Shown here in pieces: positions 1 through 12,475 of a DNA stretch of 64,000 nucleotides. The position numbers were made by a program, and so were the translations under genes. The notes beneath the pieces are model-generated. The model did no database searches and was not told the DNA's origin. It was given only the letters and a program-made list of their open reading frames with translations. The stretch lies in NCBI GenBank assembly GCA_021234155.1, contig JAJEKV010000105.1, forward strand, positions 2,641,506 to 2,705,505, given 5' to 3'. Each line of letters opens with the position of its first letter. Position 1 is the first letter of the stretch. This DNA is from Isoetes taiwanensis (Eukaryota; Streptophyta; Lycopodiopsida; Isoetales; Isoetaceae).

Positions 1-372
1 AAATCCAGCTCTTCAAAATGAATCCCAAGCCTTAGATGCTTGCATTAATAAATATTCATAGAATTGGGGGGCGGTTCGTCTGTAGATGGTAAAAGTCAAG
101 CATACACTTGGAGACACATTCACATCCGAGATTTAATAAATGATAGATGCAACACGTCACTGTGTGAGGTATGACATTTTGTATAGTAATATAGCTAAAC
201 AAATAGTAACGAGGACCCATATCGACCTTGAAAGGTGCGATGGCTAACACCGTCCACATGTTAACTATGAATGAACTATATCGCTAGAAGAAGGTATTTA
301 GTTTATATTGGACTTCTCAAGAACTTTGCTGTTTCCTTCTACAGACATAAATCTACTTTCCAGAGAATGGAA
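1..372. other. gene-free start of window
   Basis: AT-rich sequence with no supported coding region. It lies directly upstream of the decayed sugar-transporter copy and may hold its former promoter and 5' leader, but I see no clear TATA box or conserved element. Confidence 0.4.
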
Positions 373-1720
373 CATGGATCTTTAGAAGTGTGCACTTTTG
401 AATTCTAAAAAGAGGTCACTCAATCCTTATGTTCTAATATGCGCCATAGTGATGGCACTCAACTCTATGGTACCTGGATATGGTACTGTTCTTACTCAAA
501 TTTCAACTAAATATGAATAGCAAAGCATTCTCATGTCAGATTAGATGGCCTGCAACCCCTTTATGAAAGTGAAATCTAAAAAGCTTTAAAATGTTAATGA
601 GATGTTACCAGATCGTAGGAAAATGTTACAGCTTTTACAACCTCTCTAAGCCTAAGTTTGCATGTAAATTCACTTTCATGAAGTAACAATATATGTTTGA
701 TGATATGCAGCTGTCGGAGTCCTCACAGGATCTGTCCTGTTCGTGAAAGATGATCTGAAAATCACAGATTTAAGTAGACATTTTGGTAGGATTATTCAAC
801 ATAGTTTCTCTGCTGGAAAGCACTACAGCAAGCCGATTATCATATATGATTGGAAGGAAGAGGAGTATAGCAGTTGGATCTTTGATTTTATGTCTGGCGT
901 CAACAATAATGGGCTTAGCCCCATCATATTTGGTGCTGCTCTGGTAGGCAGAATGATTTCTGATATAGGCTTAGGATTTGGCTATGTTTTGGTTCTAGAG
1001 TACTTCGCAGAATTGGCACCATTAGAAAGGAGGGGATCCCTTGCTTCTTTGCCAGAAATTTTCATCAATATAGGCATTTTGCTGAGTTATGTCTCAAGCT
1101 ATGGTTTTGCAGGGCTGCCCTTAGGCAGAAACTGGAGATGCATGTTCTTTGTTGGTGCACCTCCAGCATTACTACTAGCCCGCTCTGCCGTTTTCATGCC
1201 AGAATCCCCTAGATAGCTGGTTATGGAAGGAAAAATAAGCCAAGCGGAAGCTGTGCTTCTTAACATTTTTGCGGACGAACAAGAGGTAAATTTAAGATTA
1301 TCTGCGATAAAGACCGCTGCCGAATTCTCTGACCCAGCCTATGAAACATGTTCAGTTACTTCAAACACAGAGAAAACTGATCTCAAGAAAGGTCACAAAG
1401 CATGGAAGGAGCTGCTGTGCTCTAATCCGGCTGGAAGCAAAATACTACTAATGGCAATAAACGTGCGTTTCTTTCAACAATTCGGTGGGATCGATGCATT
1501 GGTTTACTATACTCCAGCAAGCCGGAATAAGCAACAAAGATTACCACTTGGAAAGCCAGTAGTCACCAAAATATTCAAGACCATCTTCAGTCGAAGACCT
1601 CTGCTTTTAATAAGCGGCTTAGAACTACAGCAGCAATGGGCATGTTAGCATTTGTGCTAAATTTTCTCAACAGCGACGAAAGAGCAACATGTCCTAATTA
1701 CAAAGTCCCTTGTGATTCGT
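373..1720 (+). pseudogene. polyol/monosaccharide transporter pseudogene (MFS sugar porter)
   Basis: Remnant of a plasma-membrane H+/polyol-monosaccharide symporter of the major facilitator superfamily. A short first exon (about 373-482) encodes NPYVLICAIVMALNSMVPGY, like the first membrane helix of the family. A GT...AG intron (483-710) follows, then exon 2 from 711 (AVGVLTGSVLFVKDDLKITD). Recognisable family blocks are FAELAPLERRGSLASLPE, FINIGILLSYVSSYGF, the PESPR motif near 1200 and FFQQFGGIDALVYYTPA near 1490. Damage: a stop three codons after the putative start; a TGG-to-TAG type stop at about 1214 exactly where the family has PESPRW; poor matching between about 780 and 930; and a frameshift after 1510, beyond which RRPLLLIS and an LAFVLNFLNSDE-like segment appear in different frames. 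The C-terminal half (helices 7-12) is not found. Family assignment is firm; that it is dead is equally clear. Confidence 0.85.
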
Positions 1721-3958
1721 ATACAATACCTTAAATACCTTAAAGCTCTTAGTTGTGTCTTGTAGATCCAACTTTTAGCTCTATCTAAACGAAATCTAAT
1801 GTGAACAACAATGAAGCTTTGGAAATAGTGGTAGCGAATAGCCAAGCGACTAGTCAGAAATAGATACAAAAGTCAAATTTGGCAAATGCATATAAGCAGC
1901 CTAACATACATTTTAACTACGGAAGAACAGGGGACATACCTGCATGAAGACAGCAGACTGAAACTAATTTCTGATTGTGGCATTGGCACTGGAATGTTGG
2001 CGCATCCCTTATATAAATTGCAGTGCCAAAATTCTGAGACATGCCTCACATTTCAGCACAACTCCTTATATAACGATGGTGTTTTGTCCAATGCAACTTC
2101 TTGCTGCCGGAATGGAGAGCTTTCAATTAGAAGGCATTTGGTTACAAGATGATGACTCCTTCGACATGTTTGTGACAATAGGAAGTCAGAAGTTCAAATG
2201 TGAGCCCATAGAATAAGCAGATGCAAACACTGTTTAAGGACAACATCTACAGCTAGTTCCAGACAAATTGCCTTAAGGCAGGTAAATGTGGCGCAATATA
2301 CAAGCGAAGCACTGAGACTAACCCGATGATAGGAATCCATGGAGATGCAGCTTGCCATTGCGCATGCCATTGCTTCCATTTTTGGAGATGAATCATTAAG
2401 ATCAACAAATTGCTTGAACATCATATAATGTCACTTATCAAACATGCTGGTATCATAAATTATGCACAAAAACCTGTACTGCTACTACTGAACAAGTCTT
2501 GATAAGCTGAGTCTATTGCATGACAAAGACTCTGCTTTTACCTGGATTTAAGGGCAATTTTCTAAATGGCACAAAGAGAGGTGCATTTGGGTACGGTGAC
2601 GAAGTAGAAATGCCTTCAGACACGAAGTATTTGAGGGTTATAATAGCTCTGCAGGCTAAAAGGTACAAAGATGATTCCTAAAAATAGAGAGATAATGATG
2701 GAAAAAAAAGTTATGGATTATGCGAATCACTCAACGCAGGATCAATGCATGCAATTTTAGCTTGGCTGTCAAAGGATCAATCGATGCAAACCTAGAAATG
2801 CTGATGAAGAGCCCATACAACCCGATTCTGGCAGTACCAGCTAGAAACATAAAAAGAAAAAAAAAATACTCTAAGCACCAAATCCGGAAAAGTAGTAAAA
2901 TCACTGTTAAAAGCAAGTGCTTACTCAGAAATAGAGATCCCATTCGCTTTGAATTGTGCACTATATTCCAAATCTTTATACCACTTGGAACTTCGCATTA
3001 AAAAAATTTCCTTCAATACGGCAGAAGGACAAAGCAGGGCAACAGACGAAACCCAGAAAGGTACAAGAGCATAGACACTTTGGAATGCACCGTAGATGAA
3101 GTACTAGAGCTCTAAACATACCTCAGCCATCTAGATTATGGGAGCTTTTTTTTTTTTTGGCACTTTTTTTGCAGCCTCTCATCAACAGCTTAAACAAGTG
3201 TCCTTGAGATATTACAGAGTGGAGAAGAGGGAAAAAAAAAACCAGACCAGACTGTCAGATCAAACCCATATGATATAAATAATCATCATTCATAAACCTA
3301 CAAAGTCAAGTGCCATAATTCACCATAGTCGCTTCTTCCTGCCTGGCTATGGCAATGCTGGACATTTCAAGTAGTATGATGTGTCTTCTGACAATGCAAA
3401 GGTGTCCTTAGGCAAAAAAATGGTCATTGACAACAACGTTTTTCCAGTTAATGCTCATACCTGATGTGGTAATCCAGATTCGACATGAGACAAGGATAGC
3501 CAGCTAGCCTCTTTTACAATGCCACAGAGGCAGCACTTCGTTAAAAATACCATTTTTGTCAGCAAAAGTGCTAGAAGAAGTTAAAATCTAGGTCGTAGCA
3601 AAACTTGAAGAGAGAGGGAAAAAATGAAGGGGGAGCAAAAGGAGAGATAAATCAAAACAACGGGAAAAGCTTGTAACCCAGAAAAAAACAGCCCACATAA
3701 GAAGTACGGACAAGAAGCAGAACATCTGAGGAAAATGAAGCAGAACAGCAGAAAAGAAGCAGTACAGACGAAGCAGAACCGATGACGCTTAGTATCTCCA
3801 TGTTATTTTCATGGGCATTTTCTAATTTCCCTAGCGGTTGATTTGTAAAATTGGGAATCTAACGGTGTATTCTCATGCCACATCAGATTTTGCTGATGTG
3901 GAAGAGACACGTGGATAGGCTAAAATTGCAGAAAGGGTTGTAGGCCCGGTAGGGCTGG
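1721..3958. other. intergenic, no gene seen
   Basis: AT-rich sequence after the transporter remnant. The small open frames here (for example 1886-2216 on plus) match no family I know and lack splice or codon signals. A short hairpin, CCACATCA...TGATGTGG, lies at about 3879-3901. Nothing else supported. Confidence 0.5.
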
Positions 3959-4290
3959 TGTGCTAAAAATTTTAAATGTGTCATTTGACACGCTTAAGAA
4001 TATTAAGTGTGTCAAAAAAAATTAGAGCCCCAAATACACAAGATTTGTCTGTACAAGGCTACTTAATAACGCAAGAAGAATTAATATTCAATAGAATTTT
4101 TCATTATCCTTATATTTGTATAAACTTATCTTTCATAACAAAATTCATATTGTAATCTTTTCGTTGTAGAATTTCAAATTATTTTCTTCATTTGATAAAC
4201 ATAAAAAAAAGTGTATCAATGGTGTTCACAACGCGTACAAAAAATTTGGAAGTGTGTCAATTGACACATTCAATTTTAAAAAGCGTGTCA
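3959..4290. mobile_element. MITE-like element with GTGTCA(A/T)TTGACAC termini
   Basis: About 330 bp with no coding potential. Both ends carry the same motif in inverted orientation: an A/T run followed by TGTGTCATTTGACAC on the left (about 3976-3990), and TGTGTCAATTGACACA then an A/T run and GCGTGTCA on the right (about 4253-4290). The internal sequence is more than 75% AT. This fits a miniature inverted-repeat element. The exact ends and target duplication are not clear. Confidence 0.5.
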
Positions 4291-4871
4291 TAAGAAATAC
4301 AATAAATAAGTTGAATTTCCCACACTGGCTGGGAGGCGCCCTTGGGGCCAGCCATGTCCGATGCATATAGATGTTTTGCATTCACCTGAGATATTGAAGC
4401 TGCATGGAAGCCATTGCATTTTTTGCTTCCTCTCGCTTTTCAAGATTGGCTTTTGGTTAAATTTCCAAATTTCCAGCCTCGGTGCCCTTAAGTCATTCTC
4501 TGGCGGCTTCTTCAGATAAGTACATAAATCTGTTGTGCTGCCGTTGAATTTTAGTTAAAATCTGGAAAGAATCATTCACATCCATTCACATCCATGGCTT
4601 GGAAACCGCAGCTGTGGTAAGCTTCCTTTATCTATTCAGTATAGATCGTCTTTCTCTTTGAGTTAAACCGTTGGTTGCAGGCACCGCTTTATTGGGATGT
4701 GTATACAGCTTCAGGGTTGAATTCAACATTCACATGCCTCTTAAGAAGCAGTATGTGGTATTCAAACAAATGTTTATTCAGTTCTTGGTGCTTTTTTTAC
4801 TAGAGAAAAGCCTTACATTCAGTACACAGATTGTTGCAGAATCTAATTGTTGCAGAATCTAATTCTTTAAC
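4291..4871. other. intergenic, no gene seen
   Basis: No supported coding sequence. A tandem doublet of TTGCAGAATCTAATT lies at about 4832-4862, directly before the dispersed repeat that starts at 4872. Confidence 0.4.
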
Positions 4872-5449
4872 CAGGGAATAAATTACGAATCGTATATTTC
4901 TTATTAGCCAGAATGACTTTAGCTAAACTTGCTCGATATTGATCCTAAAACTTTCTGTGGTTTAGCTAAACTTTACATATTTTTCCTCTCATACTTTCCA
5001 GCATTTAGCTAAACTAGCCTAAACATCATCCCAAAAATTTCTATGGTGTGGCCAATGGAAATTATTAAACCAAATTACTATACTTTTTTTCAATTGTTTC
5101 CACTTATTTTAGTCATTTTCTTTGTGAAAATATTCTAAAATAATGCTAACTAGCAAAATTTATGACTCAAAATAATTTATAATGCTAGAAACTAAATTAC
5201 TAATCATATATTTCTTAAAAACTAGAATGATATTAGCTAAACTAGCCCGAAATTCATTCTAAAAGTTTCTATAGTTTAGCTAAATTATACAAAATTTCAT
5301 CTTCTTACTTTCTATCGTTTGGCTAAAGAGCTCCAGGATTGGTGCAGGCCCGAAAAAGGTTAAGCTAAAATTATTATTTTTTACCAATTTTTTCCATTTA
5401 CTTTAGCCAATTTTTTTCAAAAAGGTGCTAAAAAATCGCCAAATAGCTA
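4872..5449. repeat. dispersed repeat, copy 1 (TTTAGCTAAA iterons)
   Basis: A noncoding unit of about 580 bp that recurs at 57113-57700 with roughly 85-90% identity by eye. It starts GGGAATAAATTAC and contains at least five copies of the palindrome TTTAGCTAAA or close variants, spaced 40-150 bp. This copy is bracketed by a direct repeat of about 22 bp beginning CAGAATCTAAT (about 4850-4871 and 5453-5474), which looks like a target duplication or local repeat. Copy 2 ends in sequence inverse to its start (GGGAATAAATTA versus TTAAATTATTCC), so a non-autonomous DNA transposon is the likeliest identity. Confidence 0.6.
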
Positions 5450-6324
5450 GGCCAGAATCTAATATCTTAACTGGAAGACTCCGTGATATTGGAAGGCTAC
5501 CTCCTTATTCTCTGCTTAATGTATATGCCATTATTCACAGCATCCTGTCCCATCACATCTGCTAGGTATGATTGTAATATGCATTCTCATAGTTTATAGT
5601 TTGTACTTTGAAATTAAAATTCACATTTTAAATTCTGTTTGTACTGATACTGCAGAGACTGCAAGGTAGAAGAATAACGGATTTTTCACTTCCTTTCTTC
5701 TACTACTAGTTGAAACAATATAAACGAGATTTGCATCCATTTACAGCTTCTTTTGTTATACAAGCCCAAAGCATTATAGCCTCTCTAATGCCCCAGATGA
5801 AAGGTGAATCTATTTAACTACCTATGTAATGACTAACCTTCACATTCACATGCTGAATACATGATACTTGTCATGTTGAAATAGGATATTTGATGAAATA
5901 GGATATTTGAAATTCATTGGGCAGTTGCCGCCAAGTTCAATGTTTTTATGTATCATATACATTCGCTACATGTTCTTTGTTCTCAATATTTAATGGTGCA
6001 AATGCCTCTATGAGATTGTGGTGCTGAAATAAGATATTTATATCCATGCATTTTCTACATATCCTTTGTTCTTTGTTCTTACTATTTGATGGTCAGATTC
6101 TGCATACTAAATGTCAGCATCGCCACTCCATTTTTAGGGACAAAAGATACAAAGACGTAAGATACAAAATGGTTCTATTTGCTGATCTTTGTAAAACGCA
6201 TGTCTATATGGAATTAAAACTCCTATTTGTATATTTCTTGGCACTTACATACTTGCATAAACAGGCTAACAGGCCTATAAAGTTTACCTATGTTTACTTT
6301 AGTTAGGGCCCGAAGGGCCCAAAA
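5450..6324. other. intergenic, no gene seen
   Basis: AT-rich, no recognised coding region. It contains imperfect duplications such as 5880-5912 (GATATTTGATGAAATAGGATATTTGA) and paired TTTCTACATATCCTTTGTTCTT-like words near 5950-6080, which look like slippage products. Confidence 0.4.
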
Positions 6325-6790
6325 TTTTTTTTATTATAACAATCAACACACAACTACCATTAACATTGTTAACACAAACCATTGCTTTTAACACATTTAA
6401 ATTAAAATCCCCCTTAAACCCCCTTTGGTTTGGGTGCATATTCACACGGAGGGTTATGTAGGGCAGCGAGAGCCCCAAAAATATATTTATAATACACGTA
6501 CAAAATTAACACCATTAAGTACATTCTCTCAAACCTTAATATACAGTATATAAAAACTAGAATATGCATACCCCACAAACGAGGATCGCTATGTACGGTC
6601 CAGATCTTGGAATAAAGGGCAAATATGCCCATCCGACAGCTCTCGTTGCCCGGAGTAACCCCCCGTGTGAACTATGCACCCAAACCAAAGGGGGTTTAAG
6701 GGGGGTTTTAATTTAAATGTGTTAAAAGCAATGGTTTGTGTTAACAATGTTAATGGTAGTTGTGTGTTGATTGTTATAATAAAAAAAAAA
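6325..6790. mobile_element. foldback element with ~150-bp inverted arms
   Basis: Left arm 6325-6473 and right arm 6639-6790 are near-perfect reverse complements over about 150 bp, separated by a loop of about 165 bp (6474-6638). Outer parts read TTATTATAACAATCAACACA on the left and its complement on the right; inner parts include CCCCCTTTGGTTTGGGTGCA. Only a few mismatches (for example ATTCACACGGAGGG versus GTTCACACGGGGGG) separate the arms, implying a recent insertion or ongoing arm conversion. There is no coding capacity. If transcribed it would form a long double-stranded RNA. I find no clear target duplication. Confidence 0.8.
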
Positions 6791-9440
6791 GGGGGATGTA
6801 AATATAAATCCGTGGTATGTTCCTTATAAACAAATTACCCTCAAAGATAATTTCACCTCTTTGTTTTACCTTGTTTGGAAAGTTGATTGCAATTAGTTGT
6901 TACACCAAGGGTCGGATTTTCATTCACATCAATATCACGCAGTCATTAAATGGATTCCCAAGCTCTATGGTCTTGGGCACATGATCAAAATTCGTCTTCA
7001 AAATAACAAATAATCATGTTGCATCAGGTAATCCATCGATCCTGAGGCAAGGAAGGCAAGATTCAAGATACAGTAATTCAAACCGGTCTCAGAGAGAGAG
7101 ATCTCGATCAATTCATGCGCCCAAAGCCCTCAAAATTTGTCTAAGCATAATTTTCTCTTCTTAATCCCCTGTTTCCAGCACATTCTTGGCAAATCCGGCT
7201 CATACGTTTGTCTTTTAGTTTCATTCTGAAGTTCTTGGCCTGGAATGAGTAGATTCGGGAGTGTTTTGGCATGATTAGATGTAGATTTCAAAGATAAGGC
7301 CAGATCTTGGCATGAATCGAGTTTAGGGTTCTTAAAAAAAAAAAACTGAGCCAATATATCCCACAGGCATTTTTCTAAAGGGCAGCTCGTGTATAAAATG
7401 CATGATCTGATGTGTATTTCTAATATTGCGTGCTGTCTCCACGTGATGTCTGGCCCGTTGCCAGCTCAATGCCCGGAGACACCACGTGGTGGAGGCAGAC
7501 TGGATGGGATGAGTGACTTCGGGGGGAGGGGGTAGATAGGATTTTTTTTTTTTTCCCTTTGGCACGGTTCCCAAGAACTTAAAAATGAAGGTCAATATAA
7601 GGTCTTTTTTGAAAATTCTTTTTTTCACATGGAATATTTTTTGATGCCCCATGACATGGAGGAATCTTTTTTTTGCAAAAGGAATATTTGGTTTATTCAA
7701 CTCAAGATGGAGCAAAATGTGATGAAGTGGCAAGTTGGCAAGTGGAGGATGACATGGCAATATGGGATGATGATATGTCAAACAAGTTGGGAAAATGTCT
7801 TTTTTCTAGTCAAAACTTTTGAAGAGCGTGTGACACGTGTGTGATGATGTGGAGGCATTAATGATGATGTGGCATAATGTAATGATGACATGTCCCCTTA
7901 AGTGTCGAAATGACTTTACTTAGGTCAACATTTTGAAAGAGACAATTTTTATGAAGGGTGACATGTATGTGATGACATGGCAAATGGTGGTGATCTGGAT
8001 GGTGATTTGGCAATTTTGGATGGTGACATGGATCAATTTGGCACTAGTGCACATAAATTTGCAACTTTTGTGTAATATACTTGATTGTTTGAAATTTTCA
8101 TGCTTCCCTTTGGCATTTGTTCATTTTCACTTTTAGAGAGAGAATATGACCTTAGATCATGTGAGAGGCCAAATTGAGCAGTTTTTTTTTGCTTCCTCAA
8201 TATGGTGGTGGCATGATGAGTGTGTAAGGTGTGAATGGTGCATGAATGATATGTTTTGACTCGAGAAAAGGCTATTTGCCTAATTTGCTATGGGATATGA
8301 AGGTGAGACATGGAATATGAGGCAAGTAGGATGTTTTGAATGGGAATAAAGTGATGAACTCTAGAGACGAACCATGTGAAGTCATGCTCATGCCAAGAAC
8401 TCAAAATGAGCCACATACCAAGTCAACTTGAGGGGTCTTCCAATCTTCAAATTGCTTTTGCATGAATCTTATTTCCTTGCTTTGCTTGTGTGATCCTCAA
8501 TGAATGTCCTCTCCTTGGCTCTTCAAGCAAGTGTCTACGTGTGATCTTTAGGGATGAGAATCTTCAAATCTGTAGTGCTTGTATTCAAATGCTTAAATCA
8601 ATATGCAAGCATAAATATATCAATATGTTATGCTCTTCTATGTTGTCATAGCATGGCAACATCATGCCAAACAAAAAGGACAGGCTAGTCCCCCAGCCTC
8701 TGCAATTTGCAAATGAGTCAACTGAAGTTCTTGTTAGTTGCCAATATGGAGATATGGTTGGCAACTTGTGATCCTGCAATGGATGAGAGAAAAGAGTGCT
8801 GATAGGTGAGCCATATGAGGTGTATATGATTATGAATGTATAGAATAGGTGAACCTGCATGGCAAATATGATTGCAGTTAGAACAAATAGAATTGCTGGA
8901 TGGGGATATGATAGCAGTTCATTGAATTTGATGGGGAATCTTGAAACAGAAGTGGTTTATGTGGATCAAGGGCAACTCTTGAGCATATTATTATATAATG
9001 GATGTATGAAGGATGATCCTGCATGTGACAAGTTGCTTGTTAGTACAATGAGCTGCTGTTATGGTAGGAATGGCAGCAGCATCAAATATGGAAAACTCTG
9101 GAAGAATATGGAAAAATGTGATATGTATGAGTGAACATTTCAGAGGCTCCTGCATGGAAATCAAGAACTTCAGCAATAAAAGCACAGAATCTTGGCCTTG
9201 CATAAGCTGGCACCTGCATAAATCTCCCTGTTTTGCATTAGTCTCAGTAGTAGAACTCTTAAGCATAAATAACTCTAACTAAATTACTTCTTTAATCTAA
9301 TTGCACAAAGAACTCAAACTAATTCTCCAAGTATTTCTACACTTATTTTCTGTCTTTTCTTTTTCTGTTTTTTATATTTTGCAATTGTGATCAATTAAAA
9401 AGCAAACTACACTAGACTACCTACAAATTCTTAATAGATT
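6791..9440. other. gene-free stretch, partly repeat-like
   Basis: No supported gene. A subregion (about 7640-8060) is built from a degenerate word close to GATGACATGG(CA), repeated a dozen or more times with variable spacing. The part next to 9441 may be untranslated or LTR sequence of the Gypsy element that ends there, because that element's coding sequence stops at 9441 on the minus strand. I could not define an LTR. Confidence 0.4.
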
Positions 9441-9640
9441 TTAGCTAAATAAGCTTAAGACAACATGCTGTTGCCAGTACCTTTTTAAATGCAAAATGTT
9501 GATGGGATTCAATAATTCTCTACCATCAAGAATATCCCTTAACCAACAAGAGTCCTTGCCTGCTGTTCCAATCACTTCAAAAGGCCCTTCCCAAAGATTT
9601 TCAAATTTTGCTGCTACATCTTCCCTTGCTTTCTAGTTTC

Positions 9641-10879
9641 ATCATCTCGTCAGCCAAGGCTTCCCTCATTCACTTACTAGGGACAAGATGTAGAGGTGGC
9701 TCCGACCTACAAGTACTTGGGGATCGAGTTCTCTGCTACCACCCATTGGGATGCTGCCATCAGGTTGCGGGTCATGACGAGTTGGAAAACACTATATGCC
9801 ATGCAGAACAACAACCACAAGGCAAAGTTGTATGCCTGGGGCTACCAATCACACTTGTTTTGGGCCTTGGTCGAGCCGGTCCTTTTGTATGGGGCAGAAG
9901 TGTGGGGTCCGGTGATATCCCTCAACACCTGGAATGACCTCGAGCAGGTGCAGAAAGCCTTCTTGGCACGAGCCCTTGGGGTAAAGTCCATAGTTCCATA
10001 CCAGATCCTACTCCAGGAGACAGGTTTTCTACCCCTTCAACGAGCTGCATTGGAATGCCATATCATTTACTTCCAGAAGGTGGTCGCTATGGGTGATACA
10101 CGTTTGCCCAACCTTACTTTGGCCATGGCGATGGGTCCCCAATGCCTGAAAGCCTGCTGGAAGGACAAGCAAGCTCAGTGGTTCTCACGCTGGGGTGTAC
10201 AGGCAAACAGATGCATACATGTAAGGACAAAGAAAGATCATAAGGCACTTAAGCTGTACCTAGATGCTACTTTTCTTCGCAAGCTTTGGGACGCAGATGC
10301 TCTGACGCACGTTAAGCTGGCACACTATCAGCAGCAAGTCAATCCTAGGCTCACGAGAGGCCCATACCAGTACTTGTACACCCAGTGCATCCATTCGAAC
10401 GGGTGCACATCGCCTCCGCATTGAGACAGGATGTTGGGCTCGGGAAGCACGAGAGCAAAGGCTTTGCCAGTGTTGCCACCAGGGCACCATTGAGGATGAA
10501 TGTCATGCCCTCCAGATCTGCCCAGCGTTTGCCCATATCCGAGAGCGGTATATTCGATTACTAGTGCCTGGCCAACCGTTGCATGAGTTATTGAATACGG
10601 CGTCAGTGGGTTTGTTGGGGTCATACATCCAGGAGGTTATGGATGCACGGACTCAGTTGTGTCCTCCGGGACGGTATTGAATTGTCCTATACAATCGTAC
10701 AACGTGCCAGATACTTATTACTGCTAAGGTTTTTCCCTCGAAAACCCTTCGGGGCGGGGGTTTTTTAATCCTGTCAGTAATACGCTTGCTGCTCTCTTTT
10801 TGTTTGGGTCCCATAGGCCAATCAGTCTCTGTGGACGCTAAAAAATCTATTCTATTCTATTCTATTCTATTCTATTCTT
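9641..10879 (+). mobile_element. 5'-truncated non-LTR retrotransposon (LINE), copy 1
   Basis: Inserted in opposite orientation inside the Gypsy integrase C-terminus. It encodes the C-terminal part of a LINE reverse-transcriptase protein: VAPTYKYLGIEF (from about 9690), VEPVLLYGAEVWGPVISL, QKAFLARALGV, then, after a -1-type frameshift near 10400, a zinc-knuckle-like tail (LCQCCHQGTIEDECHALQIC) and a stop at about 10680. A 3' UTR with GGGGCGGGGG (about 10751-10760) follows, and the element ends in (TTCTA)n at 10846-10879. Everything 5' of the reverse-transcriptase thumb is missing, as expected from target-primed reverse transcription. Two other copies of the same 3' end lie at 47999-48020 and 60899-60940. 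Confidence 0.88.
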
Positions 10880-11909
10880 TATTCCATTTAAGAAATAATT
10901 CACCTGTTTTGAGGGTACCTTGAAGCTTATGAGCAGCTTTGAATGCTGCTATGTCTTTGGTTTTTTTGATCAGAATTGCATTTTCAGCTTCAAACTTGTG
11001 TTCTTCCAACTGCATCAATCTCACAGATCTTTTCTTTAGTTCATCCTCCATTTCTAAGTTTATCTGATAGGCCAACCTAAGAGATGGCAGCTCAACCATA
11101 AACCAGGCTGAAGGGAGTATGCTTTGTGGATGCTTTAAATAGTCCTATATGCCCATAAAGCATCATGCAATTTCAAGTGCCAATCCTTTTTAGAGATGCT
11201 AATGGTTTTCTTCAGAATTGACTTCAAACCCTTGTTTGTTGACTCAGCTTGACCATTTCCTTGAGGAGTAGTAAGTTGAGCTTCTGGTATGCTTGACCAT
11301 GAGAGAAGCTAGCAACAAAGCAATGGTCTGATTTATGAATTGAGTTCTCCTATCAGAAACAATTTTGAAAGGAATCCCAAATCTGGAACAAATATTTTCA
11401 TGGAGGAATCTAGAGATAGTCAAAGCATTTGCCTCTCTAAGTGGGACTGCTTCAGCCCACTTTGTAAAATAATCTGTAGCCACGAGAATGAATTGATGCT
11501 GAGCTGATGAGGGAGGATCTATTGGACCTATAAAGTCAAGTCCCCATGTCTGAAATGGCCGTGGAGATGTTATGGCAGTAAGGGGAGCTGGTTGCAAAAC
11601 TCTTTTGCCAAAAATTTGGCACTTGTGACAACATTTGATGGTGTTTATAACAATCCTTAAAAAGAGTAGGCCAGAAGTACCCTGACCTCAAAATTTTCTT
11701 TGCAGTTGTATCAGCAGCAAAATGTCCTCCACAAATGCCTTCATGGCATGCTTCAATGATCATTTTGGCTTCCTCTGGGTCTATACATCTCAGCAACACA
11801 CCTTCCTTGTCAACTTTGCACAAGACCTCTCCTACCAATCTGAACTTCTTGCATTTTTCCTTGAATCTTCTTGACTGCTACTCATTTCTTTGGGTACCTC
11901 ATTGTTCTC

Positions 11910-12230
11910 GGGTAAAAGCATGTTAGGGTGTACCACTTTTGGAACCTGCAAAAGTACATACACTAGGTACTTCAGAATTGGGTACTTTCTCATTTTTATT
12001 TTCATTAAAACTAGTACAAAAGTCCAAAATAAAAGTCAAGGATGCATTAATATTCAATGTTAAGATAAAGATAATGCTACCGGAGACCAATATATATATA
12101 AAAGTTCTAGAATGTACCTTTTATTGAGATATTACACAGGTACCCAGTACCCAGTCTTGGGTACCTTTTTAGGTACTTTTTTGGTCACTAAATAATACTT
12201 TTTAAGGGACACCCTAACATGCTTTTACCC
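11910..12230. mobile_element. 321-bp MITE inside the Gypsy remnant
   Basis: Perfect terminal inverted repeats of at least 22 bp, beginning GGGTAAAAGCATGTTAGGGT on the left and ending ACCCTAACATGCTTTTACCC on the right. The flanks show a 4-bp direct repeat TCTC on both sides (11906-11909 and 12231-12234). The interior has no gene but repeats the word GGTAC/GGGTACC. It separates the RNase H and integrase parts of the Gypsy pol gene, so it inserted after the retrotransposon. Superfamily uncertain. Confidence 0.85.
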
Positions 12231-12475
12231 TCTCCAAATAATTCCTGATATCAAACTGCCAATCCAAAGCTTTTTCATGTAAAGCAACCAAGTTAGTAAC
12301 ATGATCAGTCTCATTTAATCCTTCCTGGTCTTCATGCTCAAAAAGCATATATGGCAGGTAGGCACTTGGATTGTTGATTAAGTTAACCACTTTGACATTG
12401 ATATCATATGCTTGCACTTTGCATGGCCACCTGCATATTTTAGCCTTGGGTTGGTTTTCGGCAAATAAAAAGTGT

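Larger units (their letters stand above)
9441..12475 (-). mobile_element. broken Ty3/Gypsy retrotransposon polyprotein (RNase H to integrase C-terminus)
   Basis: Minus-strand remnant of a Gypsy pol gene, read from high to low coordinates. RNase H tail at about 12475-12231 (KVQAYDINVKVV followed by NNPSAYL). Integrase zinc-binding region at 11838-11600 (HEGICGGHFAADTTAKKILR...YFWPTLFKD). Integrase core at 11597-11150, with catalytic-type residues in TWGLDFIGPI, FKIVSDRRTQF and GQAESTNKGLKSILKK, then a WAYRT block. C-terminal integrase segment about 11104-10880 (VELPSLRLAYQ...LKTGELFLKWNK), and a tail at 9640-9441 (KFENLWEGPFEVIG...INILHLKRYWQQ, stop at 9441). It is interrupted by a LINE (9641-10879) and a MITE (11910-12230) and has several frameshifts and stops. 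No LTR pair was recognised. This is a dead copy. Confidence 0.9.

Noticed and set aside
1886-2216. Possible C-terminal exons of the sugar transporter
   Set aside because: No match to transporter helices 7-12 in any frame. Left as noncoding.
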